Source of the DNA: CAZMVY01 sp964569765
GTDB lineage: Bacteria > Planctomycetota > Phycisphaerae > UBA1845 > PWPN01
Direction: 5' to 3'
Length of the DNA: 45,964 nt
NCBI GenBank assembly: GCA_964569765.1
Contig: CAZMVY010000006.1
Span: 1 to 45,964 of the forward strand
Part shown: in pieces, positions 17,296-26,057 of the stretch
Layout: every line of letters starts with the position of its first letter
How positions within the stretch are numbered: position 1 is the first letter of the stretch
Translations under genes and position numbers: made by a program
Notes under the pieces: generated by a model
Database searches by the model: none
The model's input: the letters and a program-made list of their open reading frames with translations, nothing else
Told to the model about the DNA's origin: nothing

Positions 17296-18921
17296 TCAGA
17301 GGCGTACTTCATACACCCGCGCGGCTCGCATCTGCCCGGAGTCGCGCGCGCGGATCGTGTGCACGAGTTGGAGCAGGCCGTCCGCCGCAATCAGCGGGTC
17401 AAGCTGCCGGAAGAACTCTGCGTTCTGGCGGAGCAGACGGGACTCGTCGAGAACGACGATCGTCGGCTTCTCACGGCGGACCCACTCCACCAGGCCCGCC
17501 GCGTCCGCCGTACCTGGCCAGCGTATCGTCTGGCCGTCCACATGGCGCTCACAGAAGCGGGCCCGCGCATAGAAGGGGACGTGCCACTGATCCGTCAGGA
17601 TGCATTGCGGTCGGGCGTAGTGGTCCGCGATCCATTCCCCCGCCCGCCGCAGATGTATGTACTCGCGGTTCGGGGCCCGAAGCAGCCACGGCAGCGTCGG
17701 ACCGATGAGCAGGGCGGCGGCAAGGATCCACGCGACGCGACGATTGAGCCATCGGACGTTGCTCGCCGCTGCGAGGTCGACCAGCCGGATCAGCCCGGCT
17801 GCCGTCCATGGCAGCGTCAGTGCGGCGAGAATCAGCACGTGCCGCAGGCTGAACAGGTCCCAATAGCTGAAGGTGTGAATCAGCAATACACAGACAACGG
17901 CGTGCAGACACCACGCCATCGCGGCGATCCACGCGACGCCGGCCAGACGCGGGCGGCGGGGCTGCAACAGAAACCATACCACCGCGGGCAGCAGATAGAC
18001 GACTCGAAGAGCGCGGACCCAGTTGAGCAGGGTTTTGCCCGCAGCGCATGTCAGGGACCATGCGCCTCGAACCACGCCGCCGCCAACGGCGGAAGAAGCC
18101 AGCATCCCGGCGCGATCAACGGGACACCCGGACGTCCGGGCTGGAGCGTGTTCCCGTGGCGCCGCCGCCTCGATTCCGATGAGCCGGCGGATCGACTTCT
18201 TCTGCACGATGCGTCCCGTGGCGAGCATGTAGGGGCTTGCCGTCAGTAACAAGCCTGCGACGCACGCCGCCGCGAGAGCGACCTTGGTTTGCCAGCGCCA
18301 GGGCCGCACCAGCAGCACTGCGGCGACCAGCACAATTGCCACCTCAGCTCCTTCGGGACGGACCAGGTACGCGAGGCCCGAAAGGAGCCCCGCGAGGAGG
18401 AACCGCCAGGCGGAGCGGCTCCGCACGCCTGTAAGCCCGATGGCAAGCGCCAGCAGGTACAGAAACAGATGCAGGCTGTCGGAAAGCACGTCCCCGCCGT
18501 ATCGGCAGAACTCAGGCAGCACCGCCGCGCATGCCGCCGCCACAATGCCTGCCCGCCGAGTCAGAAGCACGGCAGTCAGGAGATAGACAGCCGGGATCAC
18601 GGCGAGACTGGCCGTAAGCGCCACGACGTGTCCGGCGATAAGCCACGAGCGCACGTCATCGCTGGCGGCCGCATCGGCCCGATCGAGGGCGGCGTGGACC
18701 GCGGCGATCACGGCGGGATAGAGCGGGTGCTGCTTCTGACGGCGGATTTCCTCGAGCGGGGATCTGCCGAGCTGTTGCGCATACCAGATGAATGTGATGC
18801 CGTCACGGCTGACCGTCGGGATGGCGCAGAGCAGATACGCACGCACGGCAAGGGCCGCCAGGAGTACTATCGCGACCCGCGACGCCGCACCGCGTGCCGA
18901 GATCACGTCCGTGTCAGCCAT
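17296..18921 (-). CDS. GT-C fold membrane glycosyltransferase (GT39-like)
   Basis: 541 residues, polytopic. After a first membrane helix comes SRDGITFIWYAQQLGRSP and KQHPLYPAVIAAVH, where the acidic residue just after the first helix and the HPLYP motif are typical of PMT/ArnT-like transferases; RPEGAEVAIV follows. Around ten further hydrophobic helices and a C-terminal periplasmic part (about 110 residues) complete the layout. It probably transfers a sugar from a polyprenyl-phosphate carrier outside the inner membrane. It is 213 bases upstream of lepB on the same strand and divergent from the SAM-hydrolase gene. It differs in sequence from the GT-C protein at 5461-7035. Confidence 0.75.
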   Translation of the reverse strand: MADTDVISARGAASRVAIVLLAALAVRAYLLCAIPTVSRDGITFIWYAQQLGRSPLEEIRRQKQHPLYPAVIAAVHAALDRADAAASDDVRSWLIAGHVVALTASLAVIPAVYLLTAVLLTRRAGIVAAACAAVLPEFCRYGGDVLSDSLHLFLYLLALAIGLTGVRSRSAWRFLLAGLLSGLAYLVRPEGAEVAIVLVAAVLLVRPWRWQTKVALAAACVAGLLLTASPYMLATGRIVQKKSIRRLIGIEAAAPREHAPARTSGCPVDRAGMLASSAVGGGVVRGAWSLTCAAGKTLLNWVRALRVVYLLPAVVWFLLQPRRPRLAGVAWIAAMAWCLHAVVCVLLIHTFSYWDLFSLRHVLILAALTLPWTAAGLIRLVDLAAASNVRWLNRRVAWILAAALLIGPTLPWLLRAPNREYIHLRRAGEWIADHYARPQCILTDQWHVPFYARARFCERHVDGQTIRWPGTADAAGLVEWVRREKPTIVVLDESRLLRQNAEFFRQLDPLIAADGLLQLVHTIRARDSGQMRAARVYEVRL

Positions 18922-19068
18922 GCTGCGGGCACTCTACTGTCGGGCGCGGGCGCGGTCAAAGACATTGCTTCCGAAGCTTCGGCTCGGCTAAGCTGGAACG
19001 GGCCGGGATGGCAAGCCGGCCAGGCTCGCGGGCGGGCGGGAGCAAGGCCGGAATCGGCCGGGTGGGGC

Positions 19069-19851
19069 ATGGCGATCATTACGCTGATGAGCGACTTCGG
19101 CACGGAGGAGCACTACGTCGCATGCATGAAGGGTGTGATTCTCACCATCAATCCGAAGGCGACCATCGTCGACATTACGCATGATATCGCTCCGCACGGA
19201 ATCGTGCAGGCGGCATTCGTGCTTCGGCAGATCTGGCCGTGGTTTCCACCGGGGACGGTTCACGTGGTCGTGGTGGACCCCGGCGTAGGCACGAGCCGCA
19301 AGATCCTGGCCGGGCGTTATACCGACCGGGTCGTGGTGGCGCCGGACAACGGCGTGATTTCCCTCGTGCACCGCGACGGGCAGTATCAGGAACTGCGTGT
19401 CGTGGAGAACCGGAAGTATTTCGGCGGGCCGCTGAGTTGTACGTTTCACGGGAGGGATGTGATGGCTCCGGTCGCGAGCCACATTACGGCGGGCGTCCGG
19501 CTCAGCGACCTGGGGCCGCTGACGGACCATCTTCAGTTCCTCGGGCTGCCTGCCCCGCGGCGCGATGCCGTCTCGCTCACGGGCGAAGTGCTCTACATCG
19601 ATCACTTCGGGAATCTGATTACGAACATCTCCGTCGCCGACGTGAACAGCCTTGCCGGGCGGCGTGGCCGTCTGAATGTTTCGCTCGGCGAGCGGCCCAT
19701 CGGCATCCTGCACATGACCTACGGGGACGTCGAGGCCGGCAGTCCGGTCGCGCTGATCGGCAGCACCCAGATGCTCGAAATCGCGGTCAACCGCGGGCAC
19801 GCGGCCGAAGTCTTCGGCGCGAAGGTTGGCGACCCCGTCATCGTTCGATAG
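19069..19851 (+). CDS. SAM hydrolase / SAM hydroxide adenosyltransferase (DUF62)
   Basis: 260 residues of the family that splits S-adenosylmethionine with water (or halide in the fluorinase and chlorinase branch) to adenosine and methionine. TLMSDFGTEEHYVACMKG, VVVVDPGVGTSRK, APDNGVIS, FHGRDVMAPVA and DHFGNLITNI are the family blocks. Asp70, Arg77 and His127 sit where the hydrolase triad Asp-Arg-His is described for archaeal DUF62 proteins, and no halogenase-type replacement is evident, so water-dependent hydrolysis is expected. The ATG at 19069 begins the conserved block directly; GGTGGGG precedes it. It lies 149 bases upstream of the SDR gene on the same strand; cotranscription is possible but not shown. 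Confidence 0.9.
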   Translation: MAIITLMSDFGTEEHYVACMKGVILTINPKATIVDITHDIAPHGIVQAAFVLRQIWPWFPPGTVHVVVVDPGVGTSRKILAGRYTDRVVVAPDNGVISLVHRDGQYQELRVVENRKYFGGPLSCTFHGRDVMAPVASHITAGVRLSDLGPLTDHLQFLGLPAPRRDAVSLTGEVLYIDHFGNLITNISVADVNSLAGRRGRLNVSLGERPIGILHMTYGDVEAGSPVALIGSTQMLEIAVNRGHAAEVFGAKVGDPVIVR

Positions 19852-20000
19852 TGCGGCATTCGCTCGGCGGCGCTGGTGCGGACGACGGCACGGCATCGGC
19901 GCGGGCGGCGCGAAACGGGATTGCGGCGGGACCGCAACTTGATTGTGCGGGGGGCATCCGGCAAGATTGCGGCCCGTGTGTCGGGCGGAGGAGGTGGGTT

Positions 20001-20777
20001 ATGACGACAAGCCCGGTGGCGCTCGTGACGGGCGGCTCGCGAGGGATCGGCCGGAGCATCTGCATCGAGCTGGCCAAGACCGGTTACGCGGTGCTCATCA
20101 ATTACAATACGAACCTGGATGCCGCGGAGGCGACGCGGGCCGAGATCGAGAAGGCCGGCGGCGTCGCGGAGATCTGCCCGGCGGACATTGCCTTCGCGGC
20201 GCACCGGGAGTCGCTGCTCGACTTCACCCTGGAAACGTTCGGGCGGATCGACCTGGTGGTGAACAACGCCGGCATTGCGCCGCCGAAGCGGCTGGATATC
20301 CTCGAGACGACGGAGGAAAACTTCGACCGGGTCCTGGATACGAACCTGAAGGGGCCTTTCTTCCTGACGCAGCAGGCGGCGCAGATCATGATCAACCAGC
20401 TTGCAGAGAAGAAGATTCCGCGGGCGGCGATCATCAACATCTCGTCCGTCAGCGCCTACGCGCCCAGCCTCAACCGCGCCGAGTACTGCATCAGCAAGGC
20501 GGGCCTTTCGATGATGACGTCGCTCTTTGCGGCGCGGCTGGCCGAGCACGGCATTCATGTGTACGAGATCCGGCCGGGAATCATCGACACGGAGATGGTC
20601 AAGCCGGTCCGGGCGAAGTATGAGAAGATGCTCGCCAACGGGCTGACGCCGATCCGGCGGATGGGTAAGCCGGAGGATGTGGCGCGGGCCGTGGCGGCCA
20701 TCGCAGCCGGGCACTTCCCGTTCAGCACCGGGGAGGTATTCAACGTGGACGGGGGGTTCCACCTGCGCGTGCTGTAG
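20001..20777 (+). CDS. Short-chain dehydrogenase/reductase (FabG-like)
   Basis: 258 residues, classical SDR. TGGSRGIG (10-17) binds NAD(P), NNAG is at 88-91, and the catalytic Ser149, Tyr162 and Lys166 (YCISK) are present; ENFDRVLDTNLKGPFFLTQ and the C-terminal NVDGGFHLRVL are family-typical. Such enzymes interconvert an alcohol and a ketone. It resembles the 3-ketoacyl reductase-like subgroup, but the neighbours (aminotransferase, Gfo/Idh/MocA dehydrogenase) suggest a sugar or cyclitol substrate rather than fatty-acid synthesis. A strong GGAGGAGG site lies just before the ATG at 20001. It is the first gene of a tight five-gene set reaching 26057. Confidence 0.88.
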   Translation: MTTSPVALVTGGSRGIGRSICIELAKTGYAVLINYNTNLDAAEATRAEIEKAGGVAEICPADIAFAAHRESLLDFTLETFGRIDLVVNNAGIAPPKRLDILETTEENFDRVLDTNLKGPFFLTQQAAQIMINQLAEKKIPRAAIINISSVSAYAPSLNRAEYCISKAGLSMMTSLFAARLAEHGIHVYEIRPGIIDTEMVKPVRAKYEKMLANGLTPIRRMGKPEDVARAVAAIAAGHFPFSTGEVFNVDGGFHLRVL

Positions 20778-20866
20778 CGAACGGAACGGACGAAGCCGGG
20801 GGGCGGGCCGCACCGGTCACGCACACGCACCGGCGGACGGGCAGAGGTTTCACGAGGAGGCTGAAC

Positions 20867-22141
20867 ATGAGCACAAAGCTGGCGATCGACGGCGGCCCGA
20901 AGGCCGTGACCAACAAGCTTGTGGGGTGGCCGCAGTTCTCGGAGAAGGCCATTCGATCCGTGGAAGAGGTACTCCGCTCGGGCAAGGTGAACTACTGGAC
21001 CGGTCCGAGAGGGATGGAGTTCGAGAAGATGTTCGCCGAGTGGCAGGGCAGCAAGTACGCGATCAGTGTGGCCACCGGCACGGCGGCGCTGCACGTCAGT
21101 CTTGCGGCGCTGGGGATCGGGCCGGGCGACGAGGTGATCGTGCCGAGCTATACGTTTATCGCGACAAGCTTCGCCGTGGTGCAGGCGGGGGCGATCCCGC
21201 GCTTTGCGGACGTGAACCTGGAGGATCACTGCATCAGCGTCGAGTCGGCGGAAAAGCTCGTTACGAAGCGGACGAAGGCCATCATGCCCGTACACCTGTA
21301 CGGCAACGTCTGCGACATGGACAAGATCCATGCGTTTGCGAAGAAGCACAACCTGTTCGTGATCGAGGACAACGCGGAGGCCTTCGGCGGCTCGTACAAG
21401 GGACGCAAGACCGGTACGCTCGGCCACATTGCCGGCTGCAGCTTCTGCCAGAACAAGACGTTCACCACGGGCGGCGAGGGCGGCATGGTCACAACGGACG
21501 ACGAGGAGCTGGCCTGGCAGGCTCGAAGTTTCCGGGACCACGGCTACGATGTGAAGGAGCGGCTTAACCTGCTGGCCCTCGAGCAGAAGCTGCCGTACAT
21601 CCATAATCGTGTCGGCTGGAATTACCGCATGACGGAGATGCAGTCTGCGATCGGCCTGGCGGAGCTGGAGCGGATGGACAACTGGAACATGCCGGCGCGC
21701 CGCCGCAACGCGGCGATCCTGATGGATGCGCTGCACAAGCTGCCGCAGATCAAGTACATGCCGATCGATACCCCCGAGCGACGCAACGGCTGGTACACGA
21801 TGGCGTTCTCGCTCGACATCGAGAACATGAAGTGCGACATCATGCAGTTCGTGAAGGCGGCCGGTGCCGAGGGCGCGCCGTGCTGGAAGGTCTTCTGGCC
21901 GCAATGTCATACGGAGCGGGCCTTTACGGAGAAGCGCGGCTTCGGGAACTCCGGCTTTCCGTTCACCTCGAAGGAATACACCGACCCGGCGAGCGTGGAC
22001 GTGAGCCGGGTGGAGGTGCCCAACGCGCGATGGCATGAGAAACACACCTTCACCTGCTTTGCGTATCCGACGTACACCGAGGAGGACATGAAGCAGATCG
22101 CCGCGGCGATCGTGAAGGTGATTCAGCACTATTCCCAGTGA
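20867..22141 (+). CDS. DegT/DnrJ/EryC1/StrS-family PLP aminotransferase
   Basis: 424 residues, normal for the family. GPRGMEFEKMFAEWQGSKYAISVATGTAALHVSL, DEVIVPSYTFIATSFAV, PVHLYGNVCDMD, VIEDNAEAFGGSYKGRKTGTLG with PLP-binding Asp168, and CSFCQNKTFTTGGEGGMV with Schiff-base Lys197 are visible. Members transaminate keto-sugars or keto-cyclitols, usually with glutamate or glutamine, to form or remove an amino group. GAGGAGG (about 20854-20860) lies six bases before the ATG. It sits 89 bases after the SDR gene and 46 bases or less before the ceramidase-like gene, so an operon is likely. Confidence 0.92.
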   Translation: MSTKLAIDGGPKAVTNKLVGWPQFSEKAIRSVEEVLRSGKVNYWTGPRGMEFEKMFAEWQGSKYAISVATGTAALHVSLAALGIGPGDEVIVPSYTFIATSFAVVQAGAIPRFADVNLEDHCISVESAEKLVTKRTKAIMPVHLYGNVCDMDKIHAFAKKHNLFVIEDNAEAFGGSYKGRKTGTLGHIAGCSFCQNKTFTTGGEGGMVTTDDEELAWQARSFRDHGYDVKERLNLLALEQKLPYIHNRVGWNYRMTEMQSAIGLAELERMDNWNMPARRRNAAILMDALHKLPQIKYMPIDTPERRNGWYTMAFSLDIENMKCDIMQFVKAAGAEGAPCWKVFWPQCHTERAFTEKRGFGNSGFPFTSKEYTDPASVDVSRVEVPNARWHEKHTFTCFAYPTYTEEDMKQIAAAIVKVIQHYSQ

Positions 22142-22174
22142 ATGGCGAATGACGGAAGAAACCCGGAATCCGGG
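22141..22174. repeat. Short seven-base repeat remnant with hairpin
   Basis: Directly after the aminotransferase gene come two seven-base units, AATGGCG and AATGACG (22141-22154), followed by the hairpin CCCGG-AAT-CCGGG (22162-22174). The ATG at 22149 lies inside the second unit, which argues that it is not the true start of the next gene. Confidence 0.35.
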
Positions 22175-22187
22175 CTTCGGGGGTCGA

Positions 22188-23519
22188 ATGTCGGGTCTTC
22201 TCGTCGGCATCGCTCAGGTTGACTATACGCCCAGGCCGGCTCTGCCGCTGATGGGCAACTTCCGCGATGACTACGGCGCGCGGGGCGTGCATGATCCTCT
22301 CTACGCCAGGGCCGTCGTGTTCGAGTCCCCGGCCGGGGGGCGCTTTGCCATACTGGCCGTCGATATCTGCATGATGGACCGCGGCAATGTCGCTATGATG
22401 CGCGAGGCCGTCGCCTCGCGGTGCGGCCTGCCGCCCGAGAGCATCCTCATCGCCGCCACACACACGCACAGCGGTCCTGCGCCCATGATGCTCGGTTCGC
22501 TGCCGAAGTCGCCGGACGCAGACATCAAGGAGTTCCTCACGCAGGCCGCGACGGCCGTCGTTGCCGCAGCGGAAGACGTGCGCCCGGCAGGCGTGCTGGT
22601 CGGTCACGGCAGCGAAGACCGGCTCTCGTTCAACCGTCGCCTGCGGTGCCGCGATGGTACCACGCACATGAACTGGGAAGGTCTCGATCCGTCCTTTGTC
22701 GTCGGGCCGCTGGGGCCGATCGACCCCCATATCGGCACGCTCCGGATCGATCGCGAGGGGCGGCCGACGGCGTGCGTGGTCAACTTCGGGCTGCACCCGG
22801 CCATTCTCGCCGGCGACAACTGGTTGTACTCCGCGGATTACCCCGGCTACCTGGCCGAGGCGATGTGCCGGCTGCACGGCCCGGGCTTCGTGACGCTGTT
22901 CGTCAACGGGCCGTGCGGGAACGTCAACCACATCGACTATCGCGACCCGCTTCAGGGCCGCGGGTACAAGATGGCCGAGCGGGTCGGATACATGCTGGCC
23001 GTCGGCGCGGAGGAAGCCGCCGCGGGAGGCGCGTCCCTGAAAGGCGATACCGTTCTCGTGCGGCAGGAGCGCGTGGCGCTGCGGCGTCTGCATATCAGCG
23101 AGGACGAACGCCGCCGCTGCGAGGCAGTGATCGAGGAGGCCGAACGCGCCGGCGCCCGCGGACAGGTCGACGGCGTGCCGGAGGAGTACTACGCCCGCGC
23201 GAGACTGAGGATGTACGCGGAGCAGGCGACGGACGATTCCGTGGAGGTCATGGTCGCCCGCGTGGGCGAGCTTGGAATCGTCGGCCTGCCCGGGGAGGTC
23301 TTCTGCGAGCTGGGCATGGAGATCCGGCGGCGGTCGCCGGCGAAACACACGCTCGTGATCGAGCTGGCAAACGACGCGATCGGGTACATCCCGACGCGCG
23401 AGGCCTACGCACAGGGCGGGTACGAGGCGACGCCGGGTGCGACAATGTACCAGCCGGGCTGCGGTGAGGCGCTTGTCGAATCGGCTCTGCGGCAACTGAC
23501 GCAGTTGTTCGGGACGTGA
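22188..23519 (+). CDS. Neutral/alkaline ceramidase-like hydrolase, no signal peptide
   Basis: About 443 residues of the neutral/alkaline non-lysosomal ceramidase N-terminal domain. VGIAQVDYTP, ILAVDI, AATHTHSGP (zinc ligands His92 and His94), LSFNRR, GPIDPHIG, FGLHPAIL, SADYPGYL, GPCGNVNHID and VIELANDAIGYIPTREAY are shared with the family. Ceramidases cut an N-acyl amide bond with one zinc ion; bacterial relatives in sugar operons have unknown substrates. No signal peptide is present, so this copy is probably cytosolic. I start at the ATG 22188, preceded by GGGGGT; an in-frame ATG at 22149 adds 13 non-conserved residues that lie in repeat sequence. A paralogue with a signal peptide is encoded at 24657-26057. 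Confidence 0.85.
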   Translation: MSGLLVGIAQVDYTPRPALPLMGNFRDDYGARGVHDPLYARAVVFESPAGGRFAILAVDICMMDRGNVAMMREAVASRCGLPPESILIAATHTHSGPAPMMLGSLPKSPDADIKEFLTQAATAVVAAAEDVRPAGVLVGHGSEDRLSFNRRLRCRDGTTHMNWEGLDPSFVVGPLGPIDPHIGTLRIDREGRPTACVVNFGLHPAILAGDNWLYSADYPGYLAEAMCRLHGPGFVTLFVNGPCGNVNHIDYRDPLQGRGYKMAERVGYMLAVGAEEAAAGGASLKGDTVLVRQERVALRRLHISEDERRRCEAVIEEAERAGARGQVDGVPEEYYARARLRMYAEQATDDSVEVMVARVGELGIVGLPGEVFCELGMEIRRRSPAKHTLVIELANDAIGYIPTREAYAQGGYEATPGATMYQPGCGEALVESALRQLTQLFGT

Positions 23520-23524
23520 TACGT

Positions 23525-23592
23525 AGTGCGAAGTGCTGAGTTCCGGGTGCTGAGTCGGGACTCGCGTCGTCCGTCGCTCAGCACTCAGCACT
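23525..23592. repeat. Heptamer-built inverted repeat between two operon genes
   Basis: The 87-base spacer is almost filled by degenerate tandem seven-base units related to AGTGCTG (23525-23559) and their reverse complement (23577-23592). Perfect 10-bp arms are AGTGCTGAGT at 23532-23541 and ACTCAGCACT at 23583-23592. In RNA this gives a long imperfect hairpin just before the ribosome site GGAGGA (23595-23600) of the next gene. Confidence 0.7.
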
Positions 23593-23606
23593 GTGGAGGA
23601 CTGAGC

Positions 23607-24653
23607 ATGGCCGAGAGAATCAGATGGGGCGTACTGGGCTCGGGCGGGATCGCGCGGCGGCGGACCATTCCCGAGGGCATCATCCCCGCCGACAATGCGG
23701 ATCTCGTGGCGGTTTACGACATCGACCGCAAGGTGAACCGCGAGGTGGCCGGTCAGTTCGGCACGAGGCCCTGTGACAGTATCGACGACCTTCTGAATGC
23801 GCGGATCGACGCGGTCTATGTCGCCACCCCCGCGAATGCGCACTATGAGAATGTTCTCCGCTGCGCGGCGGCTGGCAAGCACGTGCTCTGCGAGAAGCCT
23901 CTGGGCATGACCGTGGACGAGGCGAGAAAAATGATCGCGGCGTGCCGGCAGGCCGGCGTGCAACTCGGCACGGCGTTCATGATGCGCTTCCTGAGCCAGC
24001 ATCAGGCGGCGTTTCGGCTTATCCGGGAAGGGAAGCTCGGGCAGCCGACGTACGCGCGGGCGCAGCTCTCCTGCTGGTATCCCCCCATCGAGGGCGCCTG
24101 GCGTCAGGATCCGCGTACGGGCGGCGGGGGGTCGCTCATGGACATGGGCGGCCACTGCATCGACCTGCTGGAAATGTTCTTCGGGCCCGTGCGGCGCGTA
24201 AGCTGCTTTATCCACAACACGGTACACCCCTATGCGTCCGAGGACAGCGCCGTGGCGATGCTCTTCTTTGAAAACGGCGCCCTGGGCACGGTGGATACGT
24301 TCTTCTGCATTCCGGACAACAGCAGCAAGAACGTGCTGGAGTTATACGGCTCGAAGGGTTCGATTCTGGCCTCCGGCACGATCGGCCAGGGCCAGGCCGG
24401 ACGGATGCTGGCCTGCCTCGATGCCGACGCAGCCGGCTATGACGCCCAACAGAGCCGCCCGACCGGCGATGGCGTCCCGATCGCACCCGAACCGGTCAAC
24501 ACGTACCGCGCGGAGATCGAGGACTTCAGCCGCGCGCTGCTGGAAGGCGCCTCGTATGCGTTCAGCGCGGAGGCGGGCCTGCGCAGCCAGATCATCCTGG
24601 CGGCGTGCTACGAGTCCGCTCGAACCGGTCGGGCGGTGGACATCCCACGGTGA
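23607..24653 (+). CDS. Gfo/Idh/MocA-family NAD(P)-dependent dehydrogenase
   Basis: 348 residues. The N-terminal Rossmann fold starts with RWGVLGSGGIARR (G-x-G-x-x-G about residues 9-14), then AVYVATPANAHYENVLRCAAAGKHVLCEKPLGM with the catalytic EKP at 96-98, and GGSLMDMGGHCIDL with the conserved catalytic His. These enzymes oxidise or reduce a sugar, cyclitol or amino-sugar hydroxyl, often at C3. GGAGGA six bases before the ATG at 23607 fixes the start. It is framed by two ceramidase-like genes: 87 bases after the first, three bases before the second. The arrangement suggests one pathway in which oxidation, transamination and N-deacylation act on a shared substrate. Confidence 0.92.
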   Translation: MAERIRWGVLGSGGIARRRTIPEGIIPADNADLVAVYDIDRKVNREVAGQFGTRPCDSIDDLLNARIDAVYVATPANAHYENVLRCAAAGKHVLCEKPLGMTVDEARKMIAACRQAGVQLGTAFMMRFLSQHQAAFRLIREGKLGQPTYARAQLSCWYPPIEGAWRQDPRTGGGGSLMDMGGHCIDLLEMFFGPVRRVSCFIHNTVHPYASEDSAVAMLFFENGALGTVDTFFCIPDNSSKNVLELYGSKGSILASGTIGQGQAGRMLACLDADAAGYDAQQSRPTGDGVPIAPEPVNTYRAEIEDFSRALLEGASYAFSAEAGLRSQIILAACYESARTGRAVDIPR

Positions 24654-24656
24654 ATC

Positions 24657-26057
24657 ATGCGACGGCGGACGAGGATTGCGGCGGCGGCGATTCTGGCTCT
24701 TTCGGGCATCCGTCTCGCGCGGGCGGCGGACGTGTCCGTCGGGGTGGCGGCGGAGGACATCACGCCGCCGAAGGGCTGGCGGATGGCCGGGTACTTCAGC
24801 GAACGCGTCAGCACCGGCACGCACGATCCGCTTGCGGCCAGGGCGATCGTGTTGGCGCAGGGTGACGATCGGGCTGCGCTGGTGTTCTGCGACCTGATCG
24901 GCATTCCGCTGAGGGTTTCTCGCGAGGCCCGGCGGCGGGCAAGCGAGACGACGGGAATCCCGGCGGCGAACATCGCCATCCTGGCGACGCACACGCATAC
25001 GGGGCCGCTGTTCTTCGGACCGCTGCGCGAACACTTCCATCAGACGGCCATAGCGAAAGAGGGGCGCGACCCGCACGAACCGATCGACTATTCCGCCGCA
25101 CTCGTTGAGAAGATCGCCGACGTCGTCGCGCGTGCCCAGGCTGTGGCCCGGCCGGCGGAGATTGACGTCGGTACGGCGGTTCCGTCGCCGCCGCTCTCGT
25201 TCAACCGCCGCTACCGCATGAAAGACGGCAGCGTGAGGTTCAACCCCGGCCAGCAGAATCCCGATATCGTCGGACCCGCCGGACCGATCGACCCCGCTGT
25301 GGGCGTGCTGCTGTTTCGCGACAGGCACCAGCGGCGGCCCGTCGCCGTTCTCACGGTATTCGCCATGCACCCCGACACGACCGGTGGCACGGAGTATTCG
25401 GCGGACTATCCCTTCTATCTTCAGGAAACGCTCCGCGCGGCGCTCGGCGGCGACGTCGTCAGCGTCTTCGGCTCCGGAACGTGCGGGGACATCACCCACA
25501 TCGACGTGAACCGCAGGGATCGCCCGACGGCCCGGGCGATCGGCAACGCCCTGGGCGAGACGGTTCTCGCGGCGATTCCGAAGCTCCGTCCGGTGGCGGA
25601 CGCTCGTCTCAGGGCGACCGGCGCGACCGTGGAGGCAGCGCTGCATCGATACACCGCCGAGCAGGAGGCGGAGGCCGCGAAGAATCTCGCCCAGGTCGGT
25701 ACGGGCAAGGTCCCGTTCCTCAAGGAGGTCGAGGCGTGCCGGATCATGGATCTGAAGGCTCGCAAAGGCTCAACGCTGGCGCTCGAGGTGCAGGCGTTCC
25801 GCCTCAGCCGGGACGTGGCGGTCGTTACCCTGCCGAGCGAGATCTTCGTGGAACTGGGCCTGGCGATCCAGAAGGCCTCGCCGTTCAAGACCACATTCGT
25901 GATCGAGCTGGCGAACGACGGAATCGGCTACATCCCGACGAAGAAGGCCTTCACCGAGGGGAGTTACGAGGTCATCAATTCCCGTGTCCAGAGCGGCACG
26001 GGCGAGAAGCTCGTCGATGCCGCTGTGAGGCTGCTCCAGGAGCTGAGCTCTCAGTAG
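24657..26057 (+). CDS. Neutral/alkaline ceramidase-like hydrolase, exported
   Basis: 466 residues. MRRRTRIAAAAILALSGIRLARA is a twin-basic signal peptide with likely cleavage near residue 23. The mature part matches the cytosolic paralogue at 22188 block by block: GVAAEDITPP, FCDLIG, LATHTHTGP (His112 and His114 as zinc ligands), LSFNRRYRMKDG, GPAGPIDPAVG, FAMHPD, EYSADYPFYL, GTCGDITHID and VIELANDGIGYIPTKKAF. It should be a zinc amidohydrolase acting in the periplasm or outside. The start follows the previous stop by three bases, so the genes are probably coupled. A cytosolic plus exported pair of the same hydrolase in one operon is unusual. It converges with the next gene, whose end overlaps its last seven bases. 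Confidence 0.85.
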   Translation: MRRRTRIAAAAILALSGIRLARAADVSVGVAAEDITPPKGWRMAGYFSERVSTGTHDPLAARAIVLAQGDDRAALVFCDLIGIPLRVSREARRRASETTGIPAANIAILATHTHTGPLFFGPLREHFHQTAIAKEGRDPHEPIDYSAALVEKIADVVARAQAVARPAEIDVGTAVPSPPLSFNRRYRMKDGSVRFNPGQQNPDIVGPAGPIDPAVGVLLFRDRHQRRPVAVLTVFAMHPDTTGGTEYSADYPFYLQETLRAALGGDVVSVFGSGTCGDITHIDVNRRDRPTARAIGNALGETVLAAIPKLRPVADARLRATGATVEAALHRYTAEQEAEAAKNLAQVGTGKVPFLKEVEACRIMDLKARKGSTLALEVQAFRLSRDVAVVTLPSEIFVELGLAIQKASPFKTTFVIELANDGIGYIPTKKAFTEGSYEVINSRVQSGTGEKLVDAAVRLLQELSSQ

